Source: Bradyrhizobium algeriense (GTDB taxonomy: Bacteria > Pseudomonadota > Alphaproteobacteria > Rhizobiales > Xanthobacteraceae). From it: a stretch of DNA of 64,000 nucleotides. The translations under genes and the position numbers were made by a program. The stretch is taken from assembly GCF_036924595.1 (NCBI RefSeq), contig NZ_JAZHRV010000001.1, positions 6,909,501-6,973,500 on the forward strand, read 5' to 3'. The notes beneath the pieces were generated by a model, which searched no databases, was not told the DNA's origin, and saw nothing but the letters and a program-made list of their open reading frames with translations. Below are positions 51,414 through 60,828 of this stretch, one piece after another. Every line of letters begins with the position of its first letter. Position 1 is the stretch's first letter.

Positions 51414-54400
51414 TCAGTTCTTGACCAAATCCCCCAGCAAGTTTGCCGCCACCGTCAGCTTGGCAAGCGTGAGGCCACTGGCGGCGATCTCCTCGACAGA
51501 GCGTCGGATACGGGTCGCCTCAGGATGGGCCGCGAGCCAGTTTCCGGCCGCTTGCTGGCCGGAATCGCCGTTTGCCAGCATGCTGGCGACCAGTCTTCTT
51601 TCCGCGGCCGCGATCTGGTCAATGGCCCGATCGATGGCGAGACGTTCGAAATTATCGTTCGCCGGAACGCTGCGTGCGCCGGCGATGATGCGATCGAGGC
51701 GGAAATTGGCCTCGGCGGCAAAGAACGTCGTCTCGGTGTCACTGATGGCCCGGTTGGTACGCTCCGCAACGAGCACGATATCCGGTGCCGAGACCAGGGC
51801 GTCGAGATCGGCGAGTTCGCCGGCAAGGTCGGCCGGGACGCCGGCATCGATCAGGTCCTGCCGCCGCCTGCTGCGCCCGGCCTGCAAGTCCTCCGGCAGG
51901 GTCCTGTCGAGTCCGGCGGCGATCTGCCGGATACCGGGGCCGAAGCGCGCAATGACCGAGTCCAGGCCGACCGTTAAATCGACATTGCGCACATACCAGA
52001 CCATGCGGGAGAGCAGCAGATCCTGAATCGCTGCGTAGAGACTAAGCTGCAACTGCCCGTCGATGCGGGTGTCTAATCCATCGATCGCATCGTGGAGCCG
52101 CTTGAGGCCGTAGGATTCATCCACCGCCACGAGGGCCGTGACGATGGTAGGCACGTCGGCTCCCGTCTCGTCGATCAGGCGCACGACGCAAGCCGGGCCG
52201 CAGCGATTGATCACGGCATTGGCGAGATTGGTCGAGATGATCTCCCGTCGAAGGCGATGGGCTTGCACCGAATCGGGAAATTTGTCCTGAACTTCGCGCG
52301 GGAAATATTGGGACAATTCGCGGGCGAGATAGGGATCGTCCGGCACTGCGCTGACGAGCAGGTCATCGTAAAGCGTCAGCTTGGCGTAGGCGAGCAAAAC
52401 GGCAAGTTCCGGCCGTGTCAGGGCTTGGCCGCGGCGGGCACGTTCGGCGATAGCCGCGTCGTCCGGCAGGAACTCCACGGCGCGGCTTAAAAGGCCGCGC
52501 TGCTCGAGAGACTGCATCAGGCGGGAGAGGAAGCCGGTCTCGGCCACCCCCTTGCGTTCGGCGAGCGAAAGCGCAAGCGTCTGCTCATAATTGTTGCGCA
52601 ACACCAGCGCGCCTACCTCGTCGGTCATCGCGGCAAGCAGGCTGTTGCGGTCGTCAGGACTGAGGCGTCCTTCGCGCTCGGGGCGCGCCAGCGCAATCTT
52701 GATATTGACCTCGACGTCGGAGGTGTTCACTCCGGCCGAATTGTCGATGGCATCGGTGTTGAGCTTGATGCCGTGCTGCGCCGCTTCGATGCGCCCCCGC
52801 TGGGTCACGCCGAGATTGGCGCCTTCGCCGATCACCCGGGCGCGGATATCAGCGCCGGTGACACGGATCGGATCGTTGGCGCGATCGCCAACCTGATCGT
52901 CACTTTCCCCCGACGCACGGATCAAGGTGCCGATGCCGCCAAACCAGAGCAGGTCGACGCGTGCCTTGAGGATCCGCCGTCATTACCTCGAAAGGCGTTG
53001 CTTGCGGCTTGTCGAGATCAAGCAAGACGCGCACTTCCGGCGCGAGTGGGATTGCCTTGAGCGAGCGAGGGAATACGCCGCCGCCTTGCGAGATCAGCGA
53101 CTTGTTGTAGTCCTGCCAGCTCGATCGCGGCAGGCCGAACAAGCGTAAGCGCTCGGCATGGCTGATCGCGGGGTCGGGCGAAGGATCGATGAAAATGTCG
53201 CGGTGATCAAAAGCTGCGACGAGCCTCGTCGTCGGCGAAAGCAGCATGCCGTTGCCGAAGACGTCGCCGGACATGTCGCCGACACCGGCGACGGTGAAGG
53301 GCATGGTCTGGATATCGGTGCCGAGTTCGCGGAAGTGGCGCTTGACCGCTTCCCAGGCACCGCGCGCGGTGATGCCCATCTTCTTGTGGTCATAGCCCTG
53401 GCTGCCGCCGGAGGCGAAGGCATCGCCGAGCCAATGGCCCTTCTCGGCCGAGATACCGTTGGCGATGTCGGAGAAGGTGGCGGTGCCCTTGTCGGCGGCT
53501 ACCACGAGATAGGGGTCGTCGCCGTCATGCCGCACGGTGCTATCAGGCGGCACAATGGTGTCGCCGTCGAGATTGTCGGTGAGCTCGAGCAGCGAGCGAA
53601 CGAAGATGCGATAGGCTTCGGTGCCCTCGGCCATCCAGGCGTCGCGATTGGAGGGCGGCGGCAGGCGCTTTGGCACAAAGCCGCCTTTGGCGCCGACAGG
53701 TACGATCACGGCGTTCTTGACCTGTTGCGCCTTGACCAGGCCGAGGATCTCGGTGCGGAAATCCTGCGGCCGGTCGGACCAGCGCAGCCCGCCACGCGCG
53801 ACCTTGCCGAAGCGCAGATGGATACCTTCGACACGGGGCGAATAGACGAAGATCTCGTAGAGCGGCCGCGGAGCCGGCAGATTCTCGATCTTGCGCGCGT
53901 CGAACTTGAACGAAATGACCGAACGCGGATGTCCGTCCTCGCCGATCTGCCACAGGTTGGTTCGGATGGTTGCCTGCACCAGATTGGTGAAGCGGCGCAG
54001 GATGCGGTCTTCATCGAGCGAGGCGACCGATTTGAGCTGCTCCTCGATCTCGGTGAGGAGGGTCGTCTCACGCGACGAACGCTCGGCATCCGTGATGGCG
54101 GGGCGCGGATCGAGGCGGGCTTGAAACAGGGCGACCATGTTGGCGGTGATCGCGGCGTTCTTGCGCAAGGTCTCCCACATGTAGTCCTGGCTGAACGGAG
54201 CGCGGATCTGGTGCAGGTAGCGGGACAGCGCTCGGATCGCCGAAACTTCGCGCCAGCTCAGGGCCGTGCGCAGGATGAGGGCGTTGTATCCGTCGGACTC
54301 GGCGCGATCGCGGACCACCGCCATGATCGAGGCTTCCAGGCGATGGTTGAATTCAGGGTTGATCTCGATCGGCTGGCCGTCGGCGGTCTCGATCGTCATA

Positions 54401-56247
54401 TCGTGCAGCCATACCGGCGCCGGCACCGGCGTGGCGCGGGGCGCGATCTGATAGGTGCGTTCGTTGATCACGCGCATGCCGTGATTTTCGATTACCGGCA
54501 CGCGATAGGACAGCGACAGGGGCGCGCCATGCGAGAATACCTTCAGGCCGAAGCGCTTTGGATCGTCGTCGCGCGCGGAGCGGTGAACCGAAATCATCAC
54601 CGGACGAGCGGGCGTGATCTTCTCGATAGTGGCGATATCGGTGATCGCCTGCGATGCATCGAAAACTTCGGTATAGCCCCCAGTAAAAGCCTGGGCGTAA
54701 CGGTTGGCAAGCATGCGCGCGCGCATGCCATCGGTGGACCCGGCCAGCGCGGCCTTCAGCTTGTCGCCCCAGGTCGCGGCGATGGCGCTGATCCCGGCTT
54801 CCAGCGTGGCGCGCTCGACGACGGGCGTCTCACCTTCATAACGTCCGATGATGTAGTGAACGCGCGCAAGCGCTCCTTCGGGGAAGGACACATAAGAGGC
54901 GGAAAGGCTTCCCTTGTAGATCTGCGCCAGGAAGGCAGCGACGCGCATGCGCACGTCGGTGTCGTATTTCTCGCGCGGAATGAAGACGAGGATGGAGACG
55001 AAGCGATCGAACTTGTCAGCCCGGGCCAGCGCCCGCAAGCGGGGGCGCTCGTAGAGGATCAGAACCTCCATGACGAAATTGTAGAGAGTCTCGACATCGA
55101 CCTGGACGATCTCGTCACGCGGATAATCTTCGAGAATGTGCAGGAGCGCCTTCCCCGAATGGCTGTTCGGATCGAAGCCGGCGCGCTGGAGCACCAGCTC
55201 TACCTTGCGGCGGACATAGGGGATTTGCCGCACCGAGCGAGTATAGGCGCCCGAGGTGAACAGACCGACGAGACGCAGTTCGCCCTCCAGCCTGCCGTCG
55301 GACGAATAGAGTTTGATGCCGACATAATCCATCCGTACGCGGCGATGAACGCGGCTGCTCACATTGGCCTTGATGACGATGAGGACGGTCGGCTCGCGCA
55401 TGAACTCGCGAATTTCCGGCGTCATCACCACCATTTCGGTGCCGCGGCGCAAGACCTTCACATCGGGATCGCGCAGGATACCAAGGCCTTCGCCGGTCGA
55501 GATGTCGTCCAGCGCATCGCTGTTTGGCGAGAAGCGATATTCGCGCAGGCCCAGAAAGGTGAAGTTGTCGGCGCACAGCCATTGCAGGAACTGGCCGGCT
55601 TCGGCGACATCGTCGATCGGCAGTGGCGGCGGATTGGAGGCGAGCGTCTTGATCGCTTCCTCGACGCGGGCACGCATGGCGCGCCAATCGGTGACGCAGG
55701 CGCGTACGTCGCTGAGCGTCCTGGTAAGGCCGTCGATCAGCCTCTCGCGGTCGGCACCGGAGTCGAGACGGGCGATGTGGAAATGGATCAGGCTTTCGCG
55801 CTCGCCCTTTGCCCCCGCTGGCAGCGTTTCGCCGTAGAAGCGCAGGAGCTTGCCTTGCCCGTCGCGCTCCACGGCGATGATCGGGTGAGCGACCAGCGTG
55901 ACGTCGATGCCCTGCTCGGCGAGTTCCGCCATGATCGAATCGAACAGGAAGGGCATATTGTCGTTGAGAACTTCGAGCACGGAAATCTCGCGCCCGTCAG
56001 GCATGGTCGGATTGATCACGCGGATATCGGCACTGCCGGCCGTACGCTGCTGCACATGTTCCCAGGCCTGTTCCGCCAGGAAGGCCAAGGACGGGGCGTC
56101 GTAGCTGGCAAGATCCTCGAGGTTCGTGTGGCCGAACAAGAGCTCGGCAAAGGCCCGGGAGGTCTTGCCCGGCCGCACGCTTCCCGCCGCCTCGCGGATC
56201 AGTGTTGCCCGGGCCTTGTCGTCACGTCGCGCCATAACGTCCTCCAT
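51414..56247 (-). pseudogene. NAD-specific glutamate dehydrogenase (180-kDa class), split by one frameshift
   Basis: The span encodes about 1,610 residues of the large NAD-glutamate dehydrogenase family, which converts glutamate to 2-oxoglutarate. The upstream frame (56247 to 52900) covers the ACT-like N-terminal regions and most of the catalytic domain: FGKVARGGLRWSDRPQDFRT, VKNAVIVPVGAKGGFVPKRL (catalytic Lys), and GVGDMSGDVFGNGMLLS. It derails after PFEVMTA. The downstream frame (52925 to 51414) resumes ILKARVDLLWFGGIGT, IRASGESDDQVGDRAND, then GEGANLGVTQRGRIE and NTDAIDNSAGVNTSDVEVNI. Removing one G from GGCGG (plus-strand 52974-52978) joins the two exactly. No other damage is visible. 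If real, no full-length enzyme is made; it may instead be a sequence error. Confidence 0.88.
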
Positions 56248-56551
56248 TTCCCGCGCCGTCTGACCGCAGTCACGAACGTCCGCTTGATTTTGGAGTGCAT
56301 CTCTACGAGCGCCATTGTCTTGACCGGCGTCGATCGCGAAAGCGAAATCCTCGGTTTCGGAGCTTCGGTAGCGCCTGATGACAATACCATGCCAGGGCGA
56401 CCAAGGCGCGAGCTGTCGTGAGGCATGCCAAAAAATTCCCCACGGTGGAGAGTAACGCCAAAATCGGTGCCGACGACCGCCGAACCGTCAACTATCTGAC
56501 AAAATCACAAGCAATTTCAATTGTGTAGGGGTTCGCTTTTTGGTTCTGAAT
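56248..56551. other. Intergenic region upstream of gdh
   Basis: The 304 bases between the gdh start and the recombinase scar contain no reading frame with recognisable protein character and no clear hairpin. They should hold the gdh promoter on the minus strand. Confidence 0.5.
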
Positions 56552-56728
56552 GGCGCGCCACTTCGGTGCAGAACTGGGCACACTAAAACCCGCCATTTTT
56601 GCGCTTGAAGCAGCGACGAGCGCACGCAGGAGTGCGCTTTTCGATCCCATGATGCGTAGTTCTGTCTGATCGGCTTCGACCCGTTGGGCGAGCGCACGCA
56701 GGTGATCGCGGCGGTAGCCTCCGCTATC
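56552..56728 (-). pseudogene. Serine recombinase C-terminal remnant
   Basis: A stretch of about 59 codons reads GGYRRDHLRALAQRVEADQ, then TELRIMGSKSALLRALVAAS and SAKMAGFSVPSSAPKWRA, closely matching from memory the C-terminal tail of rhizobial resolvase/invertase-type recombinases (RIMGSKS-LLRTL-AAS-K-GV-S-P-KWR). No catalytic domain, upstream coding or inverted repeats remain. It lies between gdh and the creatininase gene and marks an old mobile-element event. Confidence 0.55.
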
Positions 56729-56896
56729 GGTCCGCGCGCGAGTGTGGGCTGTCCTGGCAGTTGCGCGCGGCGAATCCGATGCCGGCCGAGGCACCGACGA
56801 AACACTGTCGCTCCGATGCTTTCGCAACGCGCATTGGCGCCGGCGCCCGGAAAGGCGTCCGCGCGCCGTCGAGTGAGCAGTGAGTGGGCAGTGTTG

Positions 56897-57730
56897 TCAC
56901 TCTGCCTTGCCGGCCGTGGTCTCTTGCCCACGGCCCGACCGCCAGACCGGATCTGGGCGAGACCATAGCACCGCGTCGCGGATAGCTTCTGCCAATGCCT
57001 CTGCCTGCACTGCAAGGAAACGCGCGCCCTTTTCAGCCGTGGCGGTCCGCGGGTCTCCCCAAGTCCCTGTGATCGGCGCGCGTTCGGAGAATGAATAGAA
57101 CCGAGAGAAACCCGCCGGCGCTTGGACTGGGGCGGGAGCCTGCTGCATCGCCTCGTCCAACTTATGCGCCTTCACAATATCCTTCGCTATTGCCATCATG
57201 ACCGAGGTTTCACCCTCGCAAGCATGTTTCGGCGCGGTGTCGGACTCGAAGATCGCTGCGATCTTTGCGGGCGCCAGGAACCACGGCGTCGTGGCTACGA
57301 TTGGGAAATCGTATGCCACCGCCAGTTCGCGCGATGCCACAGCAAGAGGATCGATATTGCCGCCGTGGCCGTTTACGATCAGCAAGCGGACAAAGCCCAA
57401 TGCGCGGAGCGATCGCACGATGCTTTCAAGGATCGCGCGATAAGCCGCATAGTCAACGCTGATCGTGCCGCCAAAAGGCAAATGATGCTCGCTCAAACCC
57501 AACCATAGGCCGGGCAGCACAGCGACCGGCACCGGATTTGGACCCTCGACCACCAACCGAGCGGCCGCAATCGACGCAGCACTGGCGCTCGCGGTATCGG
57601 TGATAACAGGTGGATGCGGGCCATGCTGCTCCAGCGAGCCAGCAGGCAGGATCGCCAGAGCCCCTTTGCGTGCGGCTATCTCGCGCAGATCCGGAGCGGT
57701 CATGCGTGCCCATTCGACTTCAATGCTCAT
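56897..57730 (-). CDS. Creatininase-family amidohydrolase
   Basis: A 277-residue metal-dependent amidase of the creatininase family. The metal and substrate motifs are visible in order: ILPAGSLEQHGPHPPVITDT (Glu, His, Asp), LGLSEHHLPFGGTISVDYAA, LLIVNGHGGNIDPLAV (His of GHGGN) and HACEGETSVMMAIA (Glu). Members include creatinine amidohydrolase, mycofactocin MftE-type peptidases and pterin deaminases; no mycofactocin genes are nearby, so the substrate is open. The start at 57730 (MSIEVEWARM) has GGGAGA upstream. Confidence 0.9.
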   Translation of the reverse strand: MSIEVEWARMTAPDLREIAARKGALAILPAGSLEQHGPHPPVITDTASASAASIAAARLVVEGPNPVPVAVLPGLWLGLSEHHLPFGGTISVDYAAYRAILESIVRSLRALGFVRLLIVNGHGGNIDPLAVASRELAVAYDFPIVATTPWFLAPAKIAAIFESDTAPKHACEGETSVMMAIAKDIVKAHKLDEAMQQAPAPVQAPAGFSRFYSFSERAPITGTWGDPRTATAEKGARFLAVQAEALAEAIRDAVLWSRPDPVWRSGRGQETTAGKAE

Positions 57731-58027
57731 AACGATCTCCCGAAAGGATTGGATCGAGAGAGTATCATGTGGTCCGAAACGGTACAGCGCAGGGGCCGGG
57801 CACAAAATTACGAAAACAACCCCATGCAAAGTAGAATGGGACCCGGCTCGCAGTACTCGCGCCGCTTGTACCCCGGGAGCACGCGATGGTCCGCTGTCAC
57901 GGCCCAATCCAATCGCGTCCCGCTCTAATCAGTCGCGCTGGCTGCCAAGGCTCGCGAATAGTTTGTTAACTACTCTCTACGCTACCGATACTCGCACGCG
58001 CCCCTCATCGGAAACGACGTTCTCAGC

Positions 58028-58249
58028 TCACGCCGCGCAGCTTGCCGAATAGGTCTGTGCATTGCCGGAGGCCGCGGAGCAGAAAGCCGCATAGTAGGCT
58101 TCCAGTTCGGCCACGGCGCGATGCTCCCATTCCTTGGCTTGCGCCAGCAGGGAACAGCTATGAACCGGCCGGAAGGCCGCGGTCTGGCGATACAGCGACG
58201 CGATGGTGCGGTACCGGCGAACGTTTTCCATGATTGCCAGGCTGTTCAT
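58028..58249 (-). CDS. Small conserved hypothetical protein, 73 residues
   Basis: A short protein: MNSLAIMENVRRYRTIASLY, RQTAAFRPVHSCSLLAQAKE, WEHRAVAELEAYYAAFCSAA. It is mostly helical, with conserved-looking Arg/Tyr and a WEHRA motif that recurs in small rhizobial hypothetical proteins. GGGAGA precedes the ATG at 58249. Preceded by a 297 bp gap (57731-58027) in which nothing was recognised. Function unknown. Confidence 0.6.
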   Translation of the reverse strand: MNSLAIMENVRRYRTIASLYRQTAAFRPVHSCSLLAQAKEWEHRAVAELEAYYAAFCSAASGNAQTYSASCAA

Positions 58250-58413
58250 GTTCGTATCTCCCCATTCCTTTTCCCGAACACGAACTTGCGGCAGAACGAT
58301 TTTCGATTCGTTAGCGCGAGAGGGAGAGAGAACGTGTGGTTTCCGAACTGTTGACGGTGCACCCTCACGGGTGAACACGGCGCAGCCCTTGAGACTTCGG
58401 AAGCTCGGCCGCT

Positions 58414-58662
58414 TCAATCGCCCGTGCGCACGGCCTGCGGCGAGGCCGGCGAATTTCCGCTCGAACAGACAACGCTTGGCAGGAACAATCCTCCATCAAG
58501 CGACCATGCGGGCAACATCGTGCGGGCGCAGAATGCCAGTCCGATCCCGAGAAGCGATGCGCACACCAGCGTGGCCGCGAACGGCCAAGCCGTCCGCTTT
58601 CGTTGCGGTGACGATGGCAGTCTGGCTGCGATGGTCGCTGGCGCTTGGTTCGAGCTGGACAC
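58414..58662 (-). CDS. Possible small membrane protein, 82 residues
   Basis: A GTG-started frame (58662) preceded by AGGA nine bases upstream. The basic N-terminus (RLPSSPQRKRTAW) is followed by one hydrophobic segment (PFAATLVCASLLGIGLAFCA), then a tail with Cys (PSVVCSSGNSPASPQAVRTG). It lies 69 bp downstream of the PCu(A)C-type gene on the same strand and could be cotranscribed. No family recognised; spurious frame possible. Confidence 0.4.
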   Translation of the reverse strand: MSSSNQAPATIAARLPSSPQRKRTAWPFAATLVCASLLGIGLAFCARTMLPAWSLDGGLFLPSVVCSSGNSPASPQAVRTGD

Positions 58663-58731
58663 TGGTCAGGATCCTGACTGGAGAATGATGCGTTCGAGAC
58701 CAGTCCCGCGCAGGGCCTGCGAAGCTGCAGC

Positions 58732-59247
58732 CTAATGGTGCTTGTGCTGCTGCGCGACGCCACTGACCGCGGCGCCGGGATTTTCCTCGACGTTGTAGAC
58801 GATCTCGACAGGCCCGGCCTTCTCGAACACCAGCGTGCCCTTCACCTTCTGGCCGAGCTGCAATGGCTCCTTGAGGCCGAGCAGCACGATACGAAGCGAG
58901 CCGGGCTTGAGCTCGATGGTCTTGCCGGGCTTGATCTCGATGCCGTTCGCGAGCGGGCGCGTCTTCGTCACGCCGTCCACATCGACTATCTCGTGCACCT
59001 CGATCTGGCCTGCCGCGGGCGAGGCGCCTCCGATCAGGCGATCCGCGGTCTTTCCCTTGTTGGTGATGGTGAGATAGCCGCCCGCGATGTTGGCGTCTTT
59101 CGGGGTCGGGCGCGACCAGGGATGCCCGATGTCGATGGCGCCAACCTTGAACTCGTGCGCGCCGGCCGCAGTCGCAATGAGCAAACTTGCTGCGACAAAA
59201 ATGGCCGCGGTGACAAACACAAAGATATCTCTGACGATAGTTGTCAT
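58732..59247 (-). CDS. PCu(A)C-family periplasmic protein with degenerate copper site
   Basis: A 171-residue exported protein of the PCu(A)C copper-chaperone family. A signal peptide (FVFVTAAIFVAASLLIATAAGA) precedes GHPWSRPTPKDANIAGGYLT and ITNKGKTADRLIGGASPAAG. The family copper motif (His, three Met, a second His, Met) is eroded: EVHEIVDVDGVTKTRPL has Ile, Val and Thr at the Met positions, and PGSLRIVLLGLKEPL has Arg for the second His and Val for Met. Only the first His remains, and the tail ends QQHKHH. The fold is sure; copper transfer by the usual site is doubtful. Divergent from the His/Met-rich outer-membrane gene. Confidence 0.88.
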   Translation of the reverse strand: MTTIVRDIFVFVTAAIFVAASLLIATAAGAHEFKVGAIDIGHPWSRPTPKDANIAGGYLTITNKGKTADRLIGGASPAAGQIEVHEIVDVDGVTKTRPLANGIEIKPGKTIELKPGSLRIVLLGLKEPLQLGQKVKGTLVFEKAGPVEIVYNVEENPGAAVSGVAQQHKHH

Positions 59248-59591
59248 AATTGTCCTACTCCGATACGCGCGCTGGACGGTTAAGGCATGTAGAGAAACAA
59301 TCAGACGCGATTACGGCTGGTGCTCGCCGTGATTGCGGCTACGGCCGGACGTGATTGCGGCTACCCGATCGTGGCGCGAGAAAAAGCCGGCGCACAACCG
59401 GGCAATCGGACCGCGCCTCTTTCGCCATTCGCTCAACACGCGACAGCCACACCCAAGCCGCGCTCGCGATGACGCCTTCTCTTTTCCGCTTCCCTTCCGT
59501 CGCGAGCAGGCCGCGCTTCTCGCACGATCCAGTCAATCTCGCGCCCGATTGCGATGGCTAATCGTCGAGCATCGAGTGTAAGGGGGCGTAT
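59248..59591. other. Divergent promoter region with 15-bp direct repeat
   Basis: The 344 bases between the PCu(A)C-type gene and the outer-membrane gene hold no gene. CGTGATTGCGGCTAC occurs twice (59328-59342 and 59350-59364), a 22 bp period, and a related GCGATTACGGCT lies just before. About 59370-59540 resembles a repeated intergenic segment of rhizobial genomes (translated AAWVWLSRVERMAKEA on the minus strand), identified from memory only. Confidence 0.45.
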
Positions 59592-60740
59592 GTGTGTGCG
59601 TATCTTAAACGGCCCGCGGCCGGCATCTTTTCATCCATGCTGTTTTTTTTGGCGCTACCAGCGGAAGCGCATCATCCCGGCGGCGGCGGCAACACCGGTA
59701 GCGGCGGCCCCATCAACACCATCTCGGCCGACACGCTTTCCGAAGGGCTGATCGCCGCATCGGTCCGCTACGAATTCATCCGCCTGGGCCAGCTCAGCGA
59801 CGCCGACCTGCTTGCCGCTGCGAGCAAAGGCACGCACGCGCATTCGCTCCGCTCGATCGACGCCATCTCGATTTCGGCCGCCTACGGCATCACCAACGAC
59901 TTCACGGTTGCCGTTCGCGCCGGGGGCGTCCGCCGCTCGGGTATCCGCGAACCCGCAGAAGACATGCTGAGCGGCGGCCATATGGGCATGATGAATACGA
60001 GCGACATGAGCAGCCTGATGAGCCCCGACGGCATCAACCGGCGCGGCAACTCGGCCGGATTCGGCGACGTGACCATGCTCGGGCAATACCGCTTCCACAA
60101 CAACGCGCAAACGGGAACGTCGGCCGCTGTGCTGTTCGGCTTCAAGGCGCCGACCGGCAACACCAACCAACGCGACGCCGCCGGCCAGCTTTTCCAGGCC
60201 GAATTTCAGCCGGGCTCGGGCTCGTGGGACGGCCTGTTCGGCGCCGCCTTCACCAAGCGCACAGGCCGCTGGTCGTTCGACGTGAGCGGCCTTTACTATC
60301 TGATCAGCACAGGCACACAGGACACCAATCTCGGCGACCGCTTCCTGTTCGGCACCGCCGTCTCATATCGCCTGGTCGGCGCCAACGGCTCGGCGAAAGA
60401 GGTGGCGTTGCACGAGTACTGCATGCAGCCCCGCAATCAGTTGCAGGAGCATTGCCTCTATCACGCCAACCACGACCACAGCGACATGATGAAGACGCCC
60501 TACACGCTCGACCTCGTTCTCGAGCTCAATGGCGAGTGGCACGACAAGCAGAAGATCGCCGGCATTCCGGATCCCAATTCGGGCGGCACCACGGTCTACC
60601 TCTCGCCCGGCGTGCGCGTGGGCTTCGATCGCTTCTCGGGCTTCGTCTCCGTCGGCGTGCCGGTCATCAACCTGCACAACGGCGTTCAGTCCAAGCCCGA
60701 TTATCGCATCCTCACGGGGATCGGCGCGCGGCTGAATTAA
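59592..60740 (+). CDS. Outer-membrane transporter-type protein with His/Met-rich segments
   Basis: A 382-residue secreted beta-barrel-type protein. The signal peptide ends LALPAEA, and the mature protein starts HHPGGGGNTGSG. The barrel strands resemble the MetA-pathway/phenol-degradation outer-membrane family (SAAYGITNDFTVAVRAGGVR, SGLYYLISTGTQDTNLGDRF, YLSPGVRVGFDRFSGFVSVG, YRILTGIGARLN). Two insertions are rich in metal ligands: DMLSGGHMGMMNTSDMSSLM (~125-145) and CMQPRNQLQEHCLYHANHDH (~277-296). The start is a GTG with AAGGGGG upstream. Divergent from the PCu(A)C-type gene, so a metal role is suggested by context and composition only. Confidence 0.82.
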   Translation: MCAYLKRPAAGIFSSMLFFLALPAEAHHPGGGGNTGSGGPINTISADTLSEGLIAASVRYEFIRLGQLSDADLLAAASKGTHAHSLRSIDAISISAAYGITNDFTVAVRAGGVRRSGIREPAEDMLSGGHMGMMNTSDMSSLMSPDGINRRGNSAGFGDVTMLGQYRFHNNAQTGTSAAVLFGFKAPTGNTNQRDAAGQLFQAEFQPGSGSWDGLFGAAFTKRTGRWSFDVSGLYYLISTGTQDTNLGDRFLFGTAVSYRLVGANGSAKEVALHEYCMQPRNQLQEHCLYHANHDHSDMMKTPYTLDLVLELNGEWHDKQKIAGIPDPNSGGTTVYLSPGVRVGFDRFSGFVSVGVPVINLHNGVQSKPDYRILTGIGARLN

Positions 60741-60828
60741 GCGCGGAAGTCGGTGGCCTCGGGCGAGACATTCGGGTCGCCGGCGGAGCTTGGTCGCTCC
60801 ACCCGCGGCCGAAAGGTCGCAGCGGACG

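Noticed and set aside
53158..56421. Open frame of 1,087 codons on the plus strand opposite gdh
   Set aside because: It is the antisense of a well-conserved enzyme, its translation is compositionally odd (rich in Asp, Arg, Gly, Val) and matches no family; long antisense frames are normal in GC-rich genes.
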